Positions 50,188 through 58,552 of a stretch of DNA of 64,000 nt are shown here, in pieces. The position numbers and the translations under genes are program-made. The DNA lies in assembly GCF_958439165.1 (NCBI RefSeq), contig NZ_OY288124.1, positions 1 through 64,000 on the forward strand, read 5' to 3'. The stretch comes from an uncultured Hydrogenophaga sp. (GTDB lineage Bacteria > Pseudomonadota > Gammaproteobacteria > Burkholderiales > Burkholderiaceae_C). The notes under the pieces were generated by a model. That model saw only the letters and a list, made by a program, of their open reading frames with translations. It had not been told where the DNA came from and searched no databases. Every line of letters begins with the position of its first letter. The stretch's first letter is position 1.

Positions 50188-50843
50188 CGGGGTTGCACCG
50201 CGGAAAGCACCGTCATCGCGGTGCGGTGGGCCACTTCGGGCGGGATGTGGCGGACCGTGGCGGCCACCGGCAGCTCGTGGCGCAGGCGCCAGCGCTCGGC
50301 GATGGCCGGGTCCCAGTGCCCGGACGCCTGCCAGAGCCAGGCCTGACCGTAGGCGTCGGCTCCCACCGTGGCCACATCCACATCGGGCGTGGGCGGCAGG
50401 CCCGGCAGCAAGGCAGCGCCTTCCATGGCAAAACGCCATGCAGTCGGCTTGAGCCAGTCGCGCCAGTGCAGCACGTCCTGGCGCGACAAGGTCTGCCGCA
50501 CCACCCGGTGCATCAGCGCCGCCGAGACCAGGCGGCCGAACCCGGGCAGCTCTTCGTCCGGCAACAAGGCCAGAGGCCAGGCCGGTGAACGGGACTCGAA
50601 GCAGGGCTGATGCTGCAACGTGGACAGCATCGCGGCCGAGATGTCGGCCAGGGCTGGCAGCGAGCTCCAGAAATGCACCGGCCAGGGCTGGCCCGACGAC
50701 ACCATGCCGAGGCGGATGGCCCAGCCCGCAGCCACCTGCGGTGTGGCCAGGCACAGATTGAAACGCGCCACTTCCCGCAGCAACTCGATGTGGTCTGCCC
50801 AGCCGGTTGCACGCCCGCTGCGGAAATCGCTCACCTCGGTCAT
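50163..50843 (-). CDS. sctK: type III secretion sorting-platform protein SctK
   Basis: 226 aa. The sequence has the Trp-rich, mostly helical character of SctK (FNLCLATPQVAAGWAIRLG; VLHWRDWLKPTAWRFAMEG; LRHELPVAATVRHIPPEVA). It sits in the fixed order sctJ-sctK-sctL. SctK connects the cytoplasmic pods to the inner-membrane ring. The sequence family is poorly conserved, so synteny carries most of the weight. It is coupled to sctJ by ATGA, and its 3' end overlaps sctL by 25 bases. Confidence 0.8.
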   Translation of the reverse strand: MTEVSDFRSGRATGWADHIELLREVARFNLCLATPQVAAGWAIRLGMVSSGQPWPVHFWSSLPALADISAAMLSTLQHQPCFESRSPAWPLALLPDEELPGFGRLVSAALMHRVVRQTLSRQDVLHWRDWLKPTAWRFAMEGAALLPGLPPTPDVDVATVGADAYGQAWLWQASGHWDPAIAERWRLRHELPVAATVRHIPPEVAHRTAMTVLSAVQPRWFSRFAR

Positions 50844-51682
50844 GCAGGCCGCTGGGCTGCGCTGTTCAGACCCGCGCGCAGACGGCTGTCGGAGCGGCGC
50901 CGCCAGAATGCATAACCGGCACCCAGCACGCTGACCAGCAGAAGGCCCAGCGGCAGCAGCAGCCAGGCCGGGCCGTGTCCGGACAACGGGACGTTCGCCC
51001 CGCTCGCCACGTTCGCCCCGTTCGCCCCGTTCGAGCCGGCGGTCATGGGCCGGGCCGGCACGGCAGCCGCCGACGCGGCCGCCACGGTGACGACGCTGAC
51101 CCGCTCGGGAGTCAGCCCGGCGATGCTGCTCGCCACGAGCTGCTTCACCTGCGGCAGCACCGGCCGCAGGTCCACGTCCGGCCGGTGCTTGATGAACACG
51201 GCCGCCGATGACGGCATGCCGGGATCCATGCCGGTGCTGCGCTCGGGCAGCACCACATGCACCCGCGCGCGCAGCACGCCGTCGATCTGCGACAGGGTCT
51301 CGGAGAGCTCCTGCGACAGTGCCCACAGGTAGCGGGCCCGCTCTTCCAGGGGCGACGAGATCAGCCCCTCCTTGCGGAACACATCACCCATGTTGGCGCG
51401 GGTGCCGCGCGGCAGCCCCACCTGGTCCAGGTGCGCGATCGCGGCCGCCACCTCCGATTGGGGAACGGTGAGGTGGACCACGCCGTCCTTGCCGGGTACC
51501 TTGCGGGCCTCGATGCCCACGCGGTGCAGTGCCGCCAGCACCTCGTTGGCATCCCGCTCGGTCATGCTGGCGTACAGCTCCACCACGCCGCCGCAGCCGG
51601 CCAGGGTCATGCAGGCCAGACAGAGCGCCAGCAGCCAGCGCCGCCACCCGAGGCGAAACGTGATCATGGGATCGGGTGTCAT
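50840..51682 (-). CDS. sctJ: type III secretion inner-ring lipoprotein SctJ
   Basis: 280 aa. A lipoprotein signal (LLALCLACMTLAGCGG, lipid Cys near residue 30) precedes the two ring-building domains: VELYASMTERDANEVLAAL, then RARVHVVLPERST and VLPQVKQLVASSIAGLTPERV. A C-terminal membrane helix (WLLLPLGLLLVSVLGAGYAFW) is followed by a short basic tail. It forms the inner-membrane ring with SctD. The linker before the helix contains a short Ala-Asn-rich repeat encoded by a 9-base tandem repeat. Confidence 0.96.
   Translation of the reverse strand: MTPDPMITFRLGWRRWLLALCLACMTLAGCGGVVELYASMTERDANEVLAALHRVGIEARKVPGKDGVVHLTVPQSEVAAAIAHLDQVGLPRGTRANMGDVFRKEGLISSPLEERARYLWALSQELSETLSQIDGVLRARVHVVLPERSTGMDPGMPSSAAVFIKHRPDVDLRPVLPQVKQLVASSIAGLTPERVSVVTVAAASAAAVPARPMTAGSNGANGANVASGANVPLSGHGPAWLLLPLGLLLVSVLGAGYAFWRRRSDSRLRAGLNSAAQRPA
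50992..51036. repeat. 9-base tandem repeat inside sctJ, five copies
   Basis: CGTTCGCCC repeats from 50992: three exact copies and two variants (CGCTCGCCA at copy 2, CGTTCGAGC at copy 5). It keeps the sctJ frame and encodes a Gly-Ala-Asn-like linker before the C-terminal membrane helix. Copy number could change without breaking the gene. Confidence 0.85.
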
Positions 51683-52116
51683 TGCATCTTCGCCGTCTGA
51701 TCCACCACACGCGCCACCTGGGTGGTCACATTGGCTGCCAGCTGGGTGGCCAGCGACAAGTCGCTCAGTGCGGCCTGCACCTCCAGCATGCGGCGTGGCG
51801 AGAGCTCGGTTTCAGGCGCTGACAGCACCTGACCGACCTGTTGCCGGGTGTCGTGGTGCAGGCTGGAAAGGCGGCTCAGGGTGCCCAGGATGGCATCACC
51901 CAGCCGTTCGGGTGCCGAAACGGCAGCGGCCGCTGCAGCAGGCGGCGACCCCGGTTCCCCCGCTGCCGGCGCGATCGGGTGGGCGCCTTGCTGCATGGCC
52001 TGCTCGAACCGCCGGACATCCGATGCCATGGCAGATGCGGTGCCCCCCGGCGAGCCCGAGAGCGTGTCGGCCAGCCCGCCGATCGGGACCGCGGTGGCGC
52101 CTGACAGGTCGGTCAT
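51679..52116 (-). CDS. sctI: type III secretion inner rod protein SctI
   Basis: 145 aa. The C-terminal 60 residues have the SctI inner-rod pattern: ERLGDAILGTLSRLSSLHHD, then MLEVQAALSDLSLATQLAAN and VTTQVARVVDQTAKMQ, like the C-terminus of YscI/HrpB. The N-terminal half is Ala/Pro/Gly-rich and probably disordered, as in many SctI proteins. It would connect the needle to the export apparatus. It is coupled to both neighbours by ATGA and lies directly before sctJ, as in Bordetella bscI-bscJ. Confidence 0.88.
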   Translation of the reverse strand: MTDLSGATAVPIGGLADTLSGSPGGTASAMASDVRRFEQAMQQGAHPIAPAAGEPGSPPAAAAAAVSAPERLGDAILGTLSRLSSLHHDTRQQVGQVLSAPETELSPRRMLEVQAALSDLSLATQLAANVTTQVARVVDQTAKMQ

Positions 52117-52550
52117 GACCGGGCTCCCTGTTCCGCCAGCCTGGCCAGCAGGCGACGTGCGATCTCGCTGTGCGGGGAACCGACCTGCCCGCCCGCCATC
52201 GGCTCCAGCAGCTGGACCGCCTGCTGGCGCCGACCGCTCGCCAGCAGGGCCACAGCCAGGAAGGACGTGACATCCGGATTGCCCGGCGAGCGCGCCAGCT
52301 CTTCGTCGTGCAGCAACCGCACGGCCTCGTCGGCCCGGCCGGCGAGCACCGCCGACATCGCCTGACCGATGGCCTTCACGCTCCCGGTTTCCGGACCTGA
52401 AGGCAGGGCATCGAAGATGCGTCGGGCCGGATCGGGCAGTCCGAGCGTCACGGCCAGGAAACCGATCTCCGCCAGCAGGCGACGGTCTTCGCTGGACAGG
52501 GGACTTGCACCGCAATCGGTGGCTGCCGGTCGGTTCAGATCAGCTTGCAT
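52113..52550 (-). CDS. TPR-like T3SS protein, candidate SctG/HrpB1-type, 145 aa
   Basis: All-helical with TPR-like alternation: DRRLLAEIGFLAVTLGLPDP, ARRIFDALPSG, VKAIGQAMSAVLAGRADEAV, VTSFLAVALLASGRRQQAV. The length and fold resemble the needle co-chaperone SctG (YscG/PscG) or HrpB1-type proteins. It sits between another TPR protein and sctI, overlapping sctI by ATGA. If it is SctG, a needle protein and an SctE-type co-chaperone would be expected nearby, but none is seen. The TPR fold is likely; the role is inferred. Confidence 0.6.
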   Translation of the reverse strand: MQADLNRPAATDCGASPLSSEDRRLLAEIGFLAVTLGLPDPARRIFDALPSGPETGSVKAIGQAMSAVLAGRADEAVRLLHDEELARSPGNPDVTSFLAVALLASGRRQQAVQLLEPMAGGQVGSPHSEIARRLLARLAEQGARS

Positions 52551-53022
52551 GGGCTTGCTCCAGAGGTGGGGTCAGGCGGGTCAGGCGGGCCGCGGTCAAC
52601 GTGTCGGCACAGGCCTGCGCCTGCGCCACCAGGACGGGGATCAGAGGTCTGGCCAGGTCGTCGCGTCCCAGGGCCAGCAGGCTGCGCACCAGGTTGAGTC
52701 CGGTCGGACCATGGTCGGGGCGCAGCATGGCGGCACGGGACAGGGCCAGCACCGCCGAATCATGGTCCTGCACCGCTGCGCAGCACTCTCCCATGGCAGC
52801 CCAGAAGACAGCCTCGTCCGGGCGCATCAGCAGCAACGCCGTCAGCAGGTGGCCCGCCTGGCGGACATCGCCCTGCCGCCGAAGCCAATAGGCGCGCCGG
52901 TACAGGCTGGCCACAGTGCCATCGCCGGTGGCCTGCATGGCATGTGCAGCCTCGGACTGCGGCCCCCGGACCAGATCGGGAGACGGCAGCACGAAACGGG
53001 CAGGTGCAGCGACGGGTTGCAT
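52540..53022 (-). CDS. TPR-type T3SS chaperone (second LcrH/SycD-like), 160 aa
   Basis: Three TPR-like pairs after a 35-residue leader: VASLYRRAYWLRRQGDVRQA, PDEAVFWAAMGECCAAVQDH and DHGPTGLNLVRSLLALGRDD. This is the size and fold of class II chaperones that hold translocators. It starts one base after sctB, in the position Bordetella gives to its second chaperone (BcrH2), so SctB or SctE is the likely client. Its end overlaps the next TPR gene by 11 bases. Assigned by fold and position. Confidence 0.7.
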   Translation of the reverse strand: MQPVAAPARFVLPSPDLVRGPQSEAAHAMQATGDGTVASLYRRAYWLRRQGDVRQAGHLLTALLLMRPDEAVFWAAMGECCAAVQDHDSAVLALSRAAMLRPDHGPTGLNLVRSLLALGRDDLARPLIPVLVAQAQACADTLTAARLTRLTPPLEQAHAS

Positions 53023-53023
53023 G

Positions 53024-54124
53024 TCAGGCCATGCGGTTGGCGGTGGCCGAGTTGGAACTCGCGGCAGCGCTGATGACGGCCGATATCGTGTCGTTGCCCT
53101 GCCGGAAGTTGCCGTCGGCGGTCTGGCTCATGCCGTTGAGGAAGTCGTAGTCCGCCCGTTCGGTCGAACCCTGGGTTCCGTAAAACTGGGCCAGAGCTGC
53201 TGTTTCCTTGGAAACCTTTTCTTCCACGGCAGCGGGCATGCCGGCTGCGCTGTTCACCGTTGCACTGATCGCCTGCCCCGAACGCGTCCACAGGCCAGCC
53301 CAGTTGGTGCCGGCATCCATCCTGACCTTGATGCGGTCGATCTCTTGCTGGTTCTCCTTCAGCTTCTGCTCGGCTTCGGCCTTTTTCTCGTGACGCTCGG
53401 TCCTCAGAGCAAGACGCTCCTGGCGGGCCGTGTCCTTGGCCGCGATGAGCGCCTGATTGGTGGGATCGGCATCCAGGTTCTTCTGGGCCAGTTTCTGCGC
53501 CGCGGCTGCCGCCTTTTCTGCGGGTTCCGGCCTTCCGAGTCGCTCGATGTCGGAACGGAGGCCCTGGTTCTCAGCCTCGAGCCGCTTCACGTCACCCAGC
53601 TGGGTCTTGATCGACTGCAGGTTGTACCCCCCCCCGACCGAGGTGCCGACCTGCATCACTCCGCCCACCAGACCTGCCGCTGCCGTGATGATGGCGGAGT
53701 TGTAGCCCGCCTGAGCAGCATTCTTGGACGTGGTCATCTCCAGATGCGCGAGCTCCAGGATGCCATCCTGCGTGAGGAACATGCTTTCCATGAAGAACTG
53801 ACGGATGTCCTGGTTGGTGTCCTGCAGCAGGCGCAGGCAGAGCATGGCCAGCACCGTGGGGTTGATTTCGTCGTCGATGCCGGCTGCTCCCGCCTGCATG
53901 GCCTCGGGGAACTGCCAGAGCTCCTCCATGCTGACCGTCGAAAAGAACTCGGTGTTGCCGACGATGCCGGTCAGACCCGCCTGGGTCAACTCACCGTCGA
54001 CCGCGAGCCGACGGACTTCGTCGGCCTGGGCGACCGACAGGTGGGCCATGTCCACCGCAAAGTACGCGTCGACACCTTTGAAGAACTCGACTGTCGAGCC
54101 CGAGACTTTGGCGGTTTCGCCCAT
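53024..54124 (-). CDS. sctB: T3SS translocator SctB (YopD/BopD-like), 366 aa
   Basis: One hydrophobic segment near the middle (YNSAIITAAAGLVGGVMQVG, about residues 140-160) is followed by a long charged coiled coil (about 185-265; VKRLEAENQGLRSDIERLG, AEAEQKLKENQQEIDRIKV) and an amphipathic C-terminal region. This is the layout of the minor translocator, which with SctE forms the pore in the host membrane. It has no signal peptide. GGAG precedes the ATG. It lies between SctE and a TPR chaperone. Confidence 0.82.
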   Translation of the reverse strand: MGETAKVSGSTVEFFKGVDAYFAVDMAHLSVAQADEVRRLAVDGELTQAGLTGIVGNTEFFSTVSMEELWQFPEAMQAGAAGIDDEINPTVLAMLCLRLLQDTNQDIRQFFMESMFLTQDGILELAHLEMTTSKNAAQAGYNSAIITAAAGLVGGVMQVGTSVGGGYNLQSIKTQLGDVKRLEAENQGLRSDIERLGRPEPAEKAAAAAQKLAQKNLDADPTNQALIAAKDTARQERLALRTERHEKKAEAEQKLKENQQEIDRIKVRMDAGTNWAGLWTRSGQAISATVNSAAGMPAAVEEKVSKETAALAQFYGTQGSTERADYDFLNGMSQTADGNFRQGNDTISAVISAAASSNSATANRMA

Positions 54125-54172
54125 GGTGGATCTCCTGTGGTTGAACGGGTCTGGATGACGGAACGATGGGGT

Positions 54173-55477
54173 TCAGACCGTGGCAGTGGTGGCCGTGTTG
54201 CGGGCCACGGTCCCCATGCTGTCGCTGAGCTGCTGCAGCATGGCGGCGACCTGCTCGACGACATGAGCGAACTGCTGCATGACGCGGTTGACCTCGTCGC
54301 GGTCGAAGTTCATCTGCTGAAGGATCACTTCGAGCCGGGCCTCGTCATAGACCTTGTCGGCCCTGGCCTCGGCCTGCTCCTTGACGCTGTTCGCGTAGTT
54401 GATCTCGAGGACTGACGAGCCGATCTGCACCGCGCCCTGCCCCAGGTTGGCCATGGTCTCCAGTGCCACCGCCACGGCGTCCATGGCATGGATCAGCGTT
54501 CCGATGCTGCTGGTCTTGTCCGCCGTGGCCAAGGCCCTGACCGCCGCCTTCTCGATGCCGATCATGGCCCGCGCAGTACCCCCGACGCCGGCCACCACCA
54601 TGGACACGGCCAGGGCGATCATCAGCGCCATGGCGGCTTCGCCCGCCTGCCGATCCACTTCGGCCTGGGTCTTGATCTGTGCTCCCGGCTTGGGCTTGAT
54701 GCTGGTGTCGACCTCGCCCTTCGCATTCAGATATCGACCCTGCTCGTCCTGGATGACCAGATCGCCCGTGGCGATGGCCTGTGCAATGCAGGCCTGGATG
54801 AAACCCATGATGGAGACATCGGTGGCCACCCGTTTGCCGTTGATGTCCAGATGGGTGTGCCCGGTGTGCTTGATCACCGAGTTGATGAACTCCATGGTGG
54901 CCATCGTGGCGCCCAGCACCGCCACCGACAGGGCCAGCACCGCCATGACCTGTGTGGTCACGCCGACGGTGGCTGCAGCCCCTCCGGCCACGGCACCTGC
55001 CGTGATGCCGGCCACGGCGCCCGCCAGGGCAGGGGCCAGTGCGCCTCCGGTGGCCACCACCGCAACGATGGCCAGGATCAGTCCGAGGCCGATGAGTATC
55101 CAGTCGACGATGGCCTTTTCCTTGGCGGCCTTGGCTGCTTCCATGGCACTGTCGATGGCCTTGAGCAGCTTGTCGATGATGCCCTCGCGGAGATCAGCAG
55201 CGAGCACCTCGTTGATCTGGACCGACTGGATGCGGGTGGCAACGCCCATGGCGGACAGCTTCTCGGCAATGCTGCCGATGAGCAGCATCACGATCTCGGG
55301 CGGGAGATCGACCGGCAGGCGCAGCCTGGGGGCCGTCGCGGCGACACCGGGCACTGCAGCGACATCGGTTTCGGCGACCACCAGACCCCACAGGTCGGTG
55401 AGCCTGTCGATGCTGGTGGCCCCGCCCAGATGGACATGGGTGGATGTCACGGACGGGCTGGTGGCAGATACGGTCAT
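54173..55477 (-). CDS. sctE: T3SS translocator SctE (YopB/BopB-like), 434 aa
   Basis: Two hydrophobic regions typical of the major translocator: a long one (about residues 145-220, starting DWILIGLGLILAIVAVVATG and continuing Gly/Ala-rich) and a shorter one (about 310-335, ALMIALAVSMVVAGVGGTA). Helical flanks are SAMEAAKAAKEKAI before and EVILQQMNFDRDEVNRVM after. It would insert in the target membrane with SctB. ATG 55477 has AGGAG. It follows the LcrH-type chaperone gene by 32 bases, the usual chaperone-translocator order. Confidence 0.86.
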   Translation of the reverse strand: MTVSATSPSVTSTHVHLGGATSIDRLTDLWGLVVAETDVAAVPGVAATAPRLRLPVDLPPEIVMLLIGSIAEKLSAMGVATRIQSVQINEVLAADLREGIIDKLLKAIDSAMEAAKAAKEKAIVDWILIGLGLILAIVAVVATGGALAPALAGAVAGITAGAVAGGAAATVGVTTQVMAVLALSVAVLGATMATMEFINSVIKHTGHTHLDINGKRVATDVSIMGFIQACIAQAIATGDLVIQDEQGRYLNAKGEVDTSIKPKPGAQIKTQAEVDRQAGEAAMALMIALAVSMVVAGVGGTARAMIGIEKAAVRALATADKTSSIGTLIHAMDAVAVALETMANLGQGAVQIGSSVLEINYANSVKEQAEARADKVYDEARLEVILQQMNFDRDEVNRVMQQFAHVVEQVAAMLQQLSDSMGTVARNTATTATV

Positions 55478-55509
55478 GCGAAAGCTCCTGGGAACGGGAT
55501 GGGGGACGA

Positions 55510-56025
55510 TCAGCCGGGCGTGCCGGCAGCAACAGCGGCTTTCAGACCATCGATGCGGGGCAGGAGACCGTGGTGCTCCAGACAGGCCTCTGCCTGCGAT
55601 CGGGCCAGGGTGAGCGCCTTCATGGCGTCCTCGGTACGCCCCAGCGCCAGCAGGCATTCCGCGCTGTGGATCACCGGTGCCGGCTGGGTCAGATCCAGAA
55701 GAGAGGCCAGGAAGTAGTGGCGAACCGCCCGCTCATGCTCCTGCTCCATCTGCAGGCAGGCGGCCAGCCCCATGTGCGCTCGGACATCGACGGACGATGC
55801 CATTGCCATCAGCGCGAACAGTTTTCGGGCCTCCGGATAGTCTTCGGCGCTGTAGTGGCGGTGGGCCAGGAGGTAGAGCGCCTCGCACTGGTCAACGGAC
55901 AGGTCGATACCGCCCGGCGTCCCTGACAGGTCGCCGGTTTCGGCCTCGATGGATTCGAGCAGCGATCGGAGCAGTTCCGCTCTGGCCCCGCGATGCAGCG
56001 GATGATCGTGGCAGGGTTCGGTCAT
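55510..56025 (-). CDS. LcrH/SycD-type T3SS class II chaperone, 171 aa
   Basis: The three-TPR class II chaperone pattern is clear: LSVDQCEALYLLAHRHYSAE, DYPEARKLFALMAMASSVDV, RAHMGLAACLQMEQEHERAV and IHSAECLLALGRTEDAMKAL. Such proteins keep the translocators soluble before secretion; the gene is followed by sctE and sctB, its likely clients. It starts three bases before the end of the preceding 183-aa gene region, so it is tightly spaced. Confidence 0.88.
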   Translation of the reverse strand: MTEPCHDHPLHRGARAELLRSLLESIEAETGDLSGTPGGIDLSVDQCEALYLLAHRHYSAEDYPEARKLFALMAMASSVDVRAHMGLAACLQMEQEHERAVRHYFLASLLDLTQPAPVIHSAECLLALGRTEDAMKALTLARSQAEACLEHHGLLPRIDGLKAAVAAGTPG

Positions 56026-56028
56026 GAT

Positions 56029-56580
56029 TCAGCCCCCCATGGACTGGTTCAGGGATGAAGCCAGTGCCACATAGCTCTTCTGCAGCGATGCCACGGTCTG
56101 ACCCAGCGTCGAGTACCGGGCGGTGTGGTTCTGGAGTTCCAGCTGGCGGGTCTGCGACTGGGTCAGCAGCGACTGGATGCCCTGGGACAGCCCCTTGCTC
56201 AGGGCGTCGAAGTCGGCGCTGCCGACCCTGAAGGCGAACAGGGTCGAAGAGCCGGACACGGGGACTGCCTTCACCAGCCCTGCCAGACCCAGCTCGGTCA
56301 GCTCGGCCAGCAGGCGGTCGCGTTCTGCGGTGCCCACCTGCATGAAATCAATCTGGCTGGCCGTCGGCGTGCGGGCAACGGCCTGACCCCATGCATCGGC
56401 CAGCGAGTTGCGTGCAAGCAGCTTCAGCCGCAGGCCGTCGACCTGGTCGGACAACGCATGCAGGAGTGCTGCGACCTGCAGGTCGAGCCCGAAGTTGGCC
56501 CAGGCGGCCTGCATGAGCGGGTCCGCCGAGACGGGATAGGTGTTGACAGCAGCTTGTCCTGCGGCACTGGTGGGCGTCAT
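56029..56580 (-). CDS. T3SS cassette protein D, 183 aa; candidate filament/tip component
   Basis: No family is recognised. An N-terminal helical part (LQVAALLHALSDQVDGLRLK) is followed by a leucine-rich helix (RDRLLAELTELGLAGLVKAV), a probable strand pair (SSTLFAFRVGSADF) and a long C-terminal helix (LSQGIQSLLTQSQTRQLELQ onward). The size and the strand-pair-then-helix ending resemble small T3SS tip or filament proteins (EspA, Bsp22). It has no signal peptide and lies between cassette protein C and the LcrH-type chaperone, where a tip gene would be expected. The functional reading is inference. Confidence 0.6.
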   Translation of the reverse strand: MTPTSAAGQAAVNTYPVSADPLMQAAWANFGLDLQVAALLHALSDQVDGLRLKLLARNSLADAWGQAVARTPTASQIDFMQVGTAERDRLLAELTELGLAGLVKAVPVSGSSTLFAFRVGSADFDALSKGLSQGIQSLLTQSQTRQLELQNHTARYSTLGQTVASLQKSYVALASSLNQSMGG

Positions 56581-56614
56581 CGGGAGACCTTTTCAGGAAC
56601 GGGCTTTTCAGAGC

Positions 56615-57676
56615 TCAGCCGCGGGGCTGCAGGGCCTGATCCAGCGTGTTCTTGCGCTGGTAGATGGCGCTGGCCGCATCGAACTGGCCGTTGTACTGGG
56701 TCATGATGTTGTTGAGATCCTGCAGCAGCTGCTGTGCTTCGGAAGACGCCTTGTCCAGGGCAATCTTCAGGGACTCCATGGCCACGTCGATGTAGCGCTT
56801 CTCGATCACCAGCTTGCCCTTGCCGCTGGCCGTGGCGACCACGCTGAACTTCGAGGTGTCGATGCCCCACGACTCCCACAGCGGCTTGACGTTGGCGGCC
56901 CAGGAGTTGCCGCCCGCATGACCAGCGCCCATCAGGATGTCTTCGGCGTAGGTGATCTGCTCGGTGTCGGCCTTGCTCTTGGCATCGGCCGCCATGGTGT
57001 TGAGCTTCTTCAGCACGGTGTTCATGTCGCCCATGCGGGCGTTGATGCGCAGCACTGCCTCGGAGTTGCTGCGCAACGTGGCCGCCACCTCGCCGGCCAG
57101 AGCCACCTTGACACCGGTGCCGCCACGCAAAGGGTCCCTGGCTCCGCCCTTGAGCCACGTCTGGTATCCGGCATCAAACCCGCCGTTGTTCCAGGCCCTG
57201 TTCCAGAGGGCGTTGGCATTCAGCTGAGATTGACGCTGCTGTTCAGCCTTGTGGTCGGCCCGCTCCCGCTCTGTCGCCAGCTCCGCCAGGCTCAGCAGCT
57301 GAGAACGGTCGGCAGAAAAGACCGTCTCGTATACGCCATTGTTGCGAGTGACCGTTATCTGGCGGACATCCAAGAGGAGGTCGACTGCGTCCTTCATCTT
57401 GCGGTTGTTGCTGGGCTCGTTGCCGACCGTGTACGGATTGATCGACTGATACCAGTTGTTGGTATACCGATAGAGCACCACCGACTCGGCAGGCACCGCG
57501 CCGGTAGGCGTCGCGAAATATCCCGGAAAGACCAGGGGGGCTGTGCTCACGCTGCCGTCCAGGATGCCGAGCACCCACTTCCCGAGATCGCCAGACAACA
57601 CGCCTCCGGTGGTGCTGGCCTGCGGGCTGGCTGGAACGGACACAAACGGGATCGGGGGAATCGAGGCAGCGGCCAC
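56615..57676 (-). CDS. T3SS cassette protein C, 353 aa; candidate needle-tip (SctA-like) protein
   Basis: No family is recognised. The GTG start (AGGAG seven bases upstream) gives a Ser/Pro-rich N-terminus suitable as a secretion signal. A beta-rich part follows (VVLYRYTNNWYQSINPYTVG, RQITVTRNNGVYETVFS), then helices (LSLAELATERERADHKAEQQ). The C-terminal third is WESWGIDTSKFSVVATASGK, a strand pair, and a long helix with LKIALDKASSEAQQLLQDL and Asn/Gln spaced along it. That ending, and the length, resemble IpaD/SipD/LcrV tip proteins. Lack of a detectable hydrophobic signal fits T3 secretion. Confidence 0.6.
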   Translation of the reverse strand: MAAASIPPIPFVSVPASPQASTTGGVLSGDLGKWVLGILDGSVSTAPLVFPGYFATPTGAVPAESVVLYRYTNNWYQSINPYTVGNEPSNNRKMKDAVDLLLDVRQITVTRNNGVYETVFSADRSQLLSLAELATERERADHKAEQQRQSQLNANALWNRAWNNGGFDAGYQTWLKGGARDPLRGGTGVKVALAGEVAATLRSNSEAVLRINARMGDMNTVLKKLNTMAADAKSKADTEQITYAEDILMGAGHAGGNSWAANVKPLWESWGIDTSKFSVVATASGKGKLVIEKRYIDVAMESLKIALDKASSEAQQLLQDLNNIMTQYNGQFDAASAIYQRKNTLDQALQPRG

Positions 57677-57764
57677 AGCACAACTCCTGAGAGATCAATC
57701 TTTCTTCGGACGCTCATTGGTCACCCGCGTGAACAGGCCGTTCCAGCCGTCTGGCGAACGGTCT

Positions 57765-58526
57765 TCAGGGCGTGCTGGAAAGGCCTTGCTGGCAGCGCCG
57801 GATGCGTTCCTGTTGGTATGCATCGATGTCGTTGCCGTGCGACCACGCCTGGGTCGCCACCTGCTGTGCCTCCGTCAGCTTGGCCGCCAGCTGACGCACC
57901 TCCTCGACCCGCAGCGCCGTGACGGACTGAACCCCCTGCTGCAGGCGCGACACCTCGGCCGGGGACAGGGTCTGGATGGCGGATTCGCCGAGGGCAAACA
58001 CGGTGCGCACAGGGGTCCCGCCATCGTTGCCGATGAATTCGTACCGGCGGCTACCTGAGGAGCTGCCCATGTCACGGGCTGCGACATCGGCCAGGAGGCC
58101 TCGCACATAGGCGATCACTTCGGGAGAAACGAACCGCGTCGAGGACGTGGACGGTGACGCGTCCTGCGTGATGCTGAGCCGGTACCAACTGTCCACCTGC
58201 GGTACCAGGCCGACCAACGCCAGATCGGCCTGCAGGCCGGGAATTCCGCCCGGCCCCATGTTCTGCCAGCCGAGCACCTGACCGTTGACAGGATCGACCA
58301 GGGCCCATCGGGTCTGCTGCAGGCGGTCGGACAACTGGAGATCTTGCAGGCGTTCGAGCGCGCGCAACCGTTCCCGCAGCCCTTCCATCAGACTGGCCAG
58401 CTTCGCCATGCTGTTGCTGCGCGTCAGCTGGTTGGCCGCACTGATGACGGCATAGCCGTTGCCCACCGATGCGAAGTCGTGCGACTGGATACGTTGGGCC
58501 GTGGTGGCGGTAGCGGTGATGGTCAT
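57765..58526 (-). CDS. T3SS cassette protein B, 253 aa, unknown
   Basis: No family is recognised. A Thr/Ala-rich N-terminus precedes a helical region (LASLMEGLRERLRALERLQD), a probably globular middle with Trp residues (RWALVDPVNGQVLGWQNMGP; WYRLSITQD), a strand pair (RRYEFIGNDGG, VRTVFALGES) and C-terminal helices (SVTALRVEEVRQLAAKLTEA). It has no signal peptide. The strand-then-helix ending is similar in order to cassette proteins C and D but less clear. An 88-base gap separates it from C. It is secreted substrate, chaperone or structural part; undetermined. Confidence 0.55.
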   Translation of the reverse strand: MTITATATTAQRIQSHDFASVGNGYAVISAANQLTRSNSMAKLASLMEGLRERLRALERLQDLQLSDRLQQTRWALVDPVNGQVLGWQNMGPGGIPGLQADLALVGLVPQVDSWYRLSITQDASPSTSSTRFVSPEVIAYVRGLLADVAARDMGSSSGSRRYEFIGNDGGTPVRTVFALGESAIQTLSPAEVSRLQQGVQSVTALRVEEVRQLAAKLTEAQQVATQAWSHGNDIDAYQQERIRRCQQGLSSTP

Positions 58527-58552
58527 GGGGCGTTCCTGGGTGGGGTGAAGGG

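Noticed and set aside
57716..57744. Possible hrp-box-like GGAAC ... CCAA pair before cassette protein C
   Set aside because: The spacing is 19 bases and the second half is CCAAT, not the CCAC at 15-16 bases expected for HrpL-type promoters.
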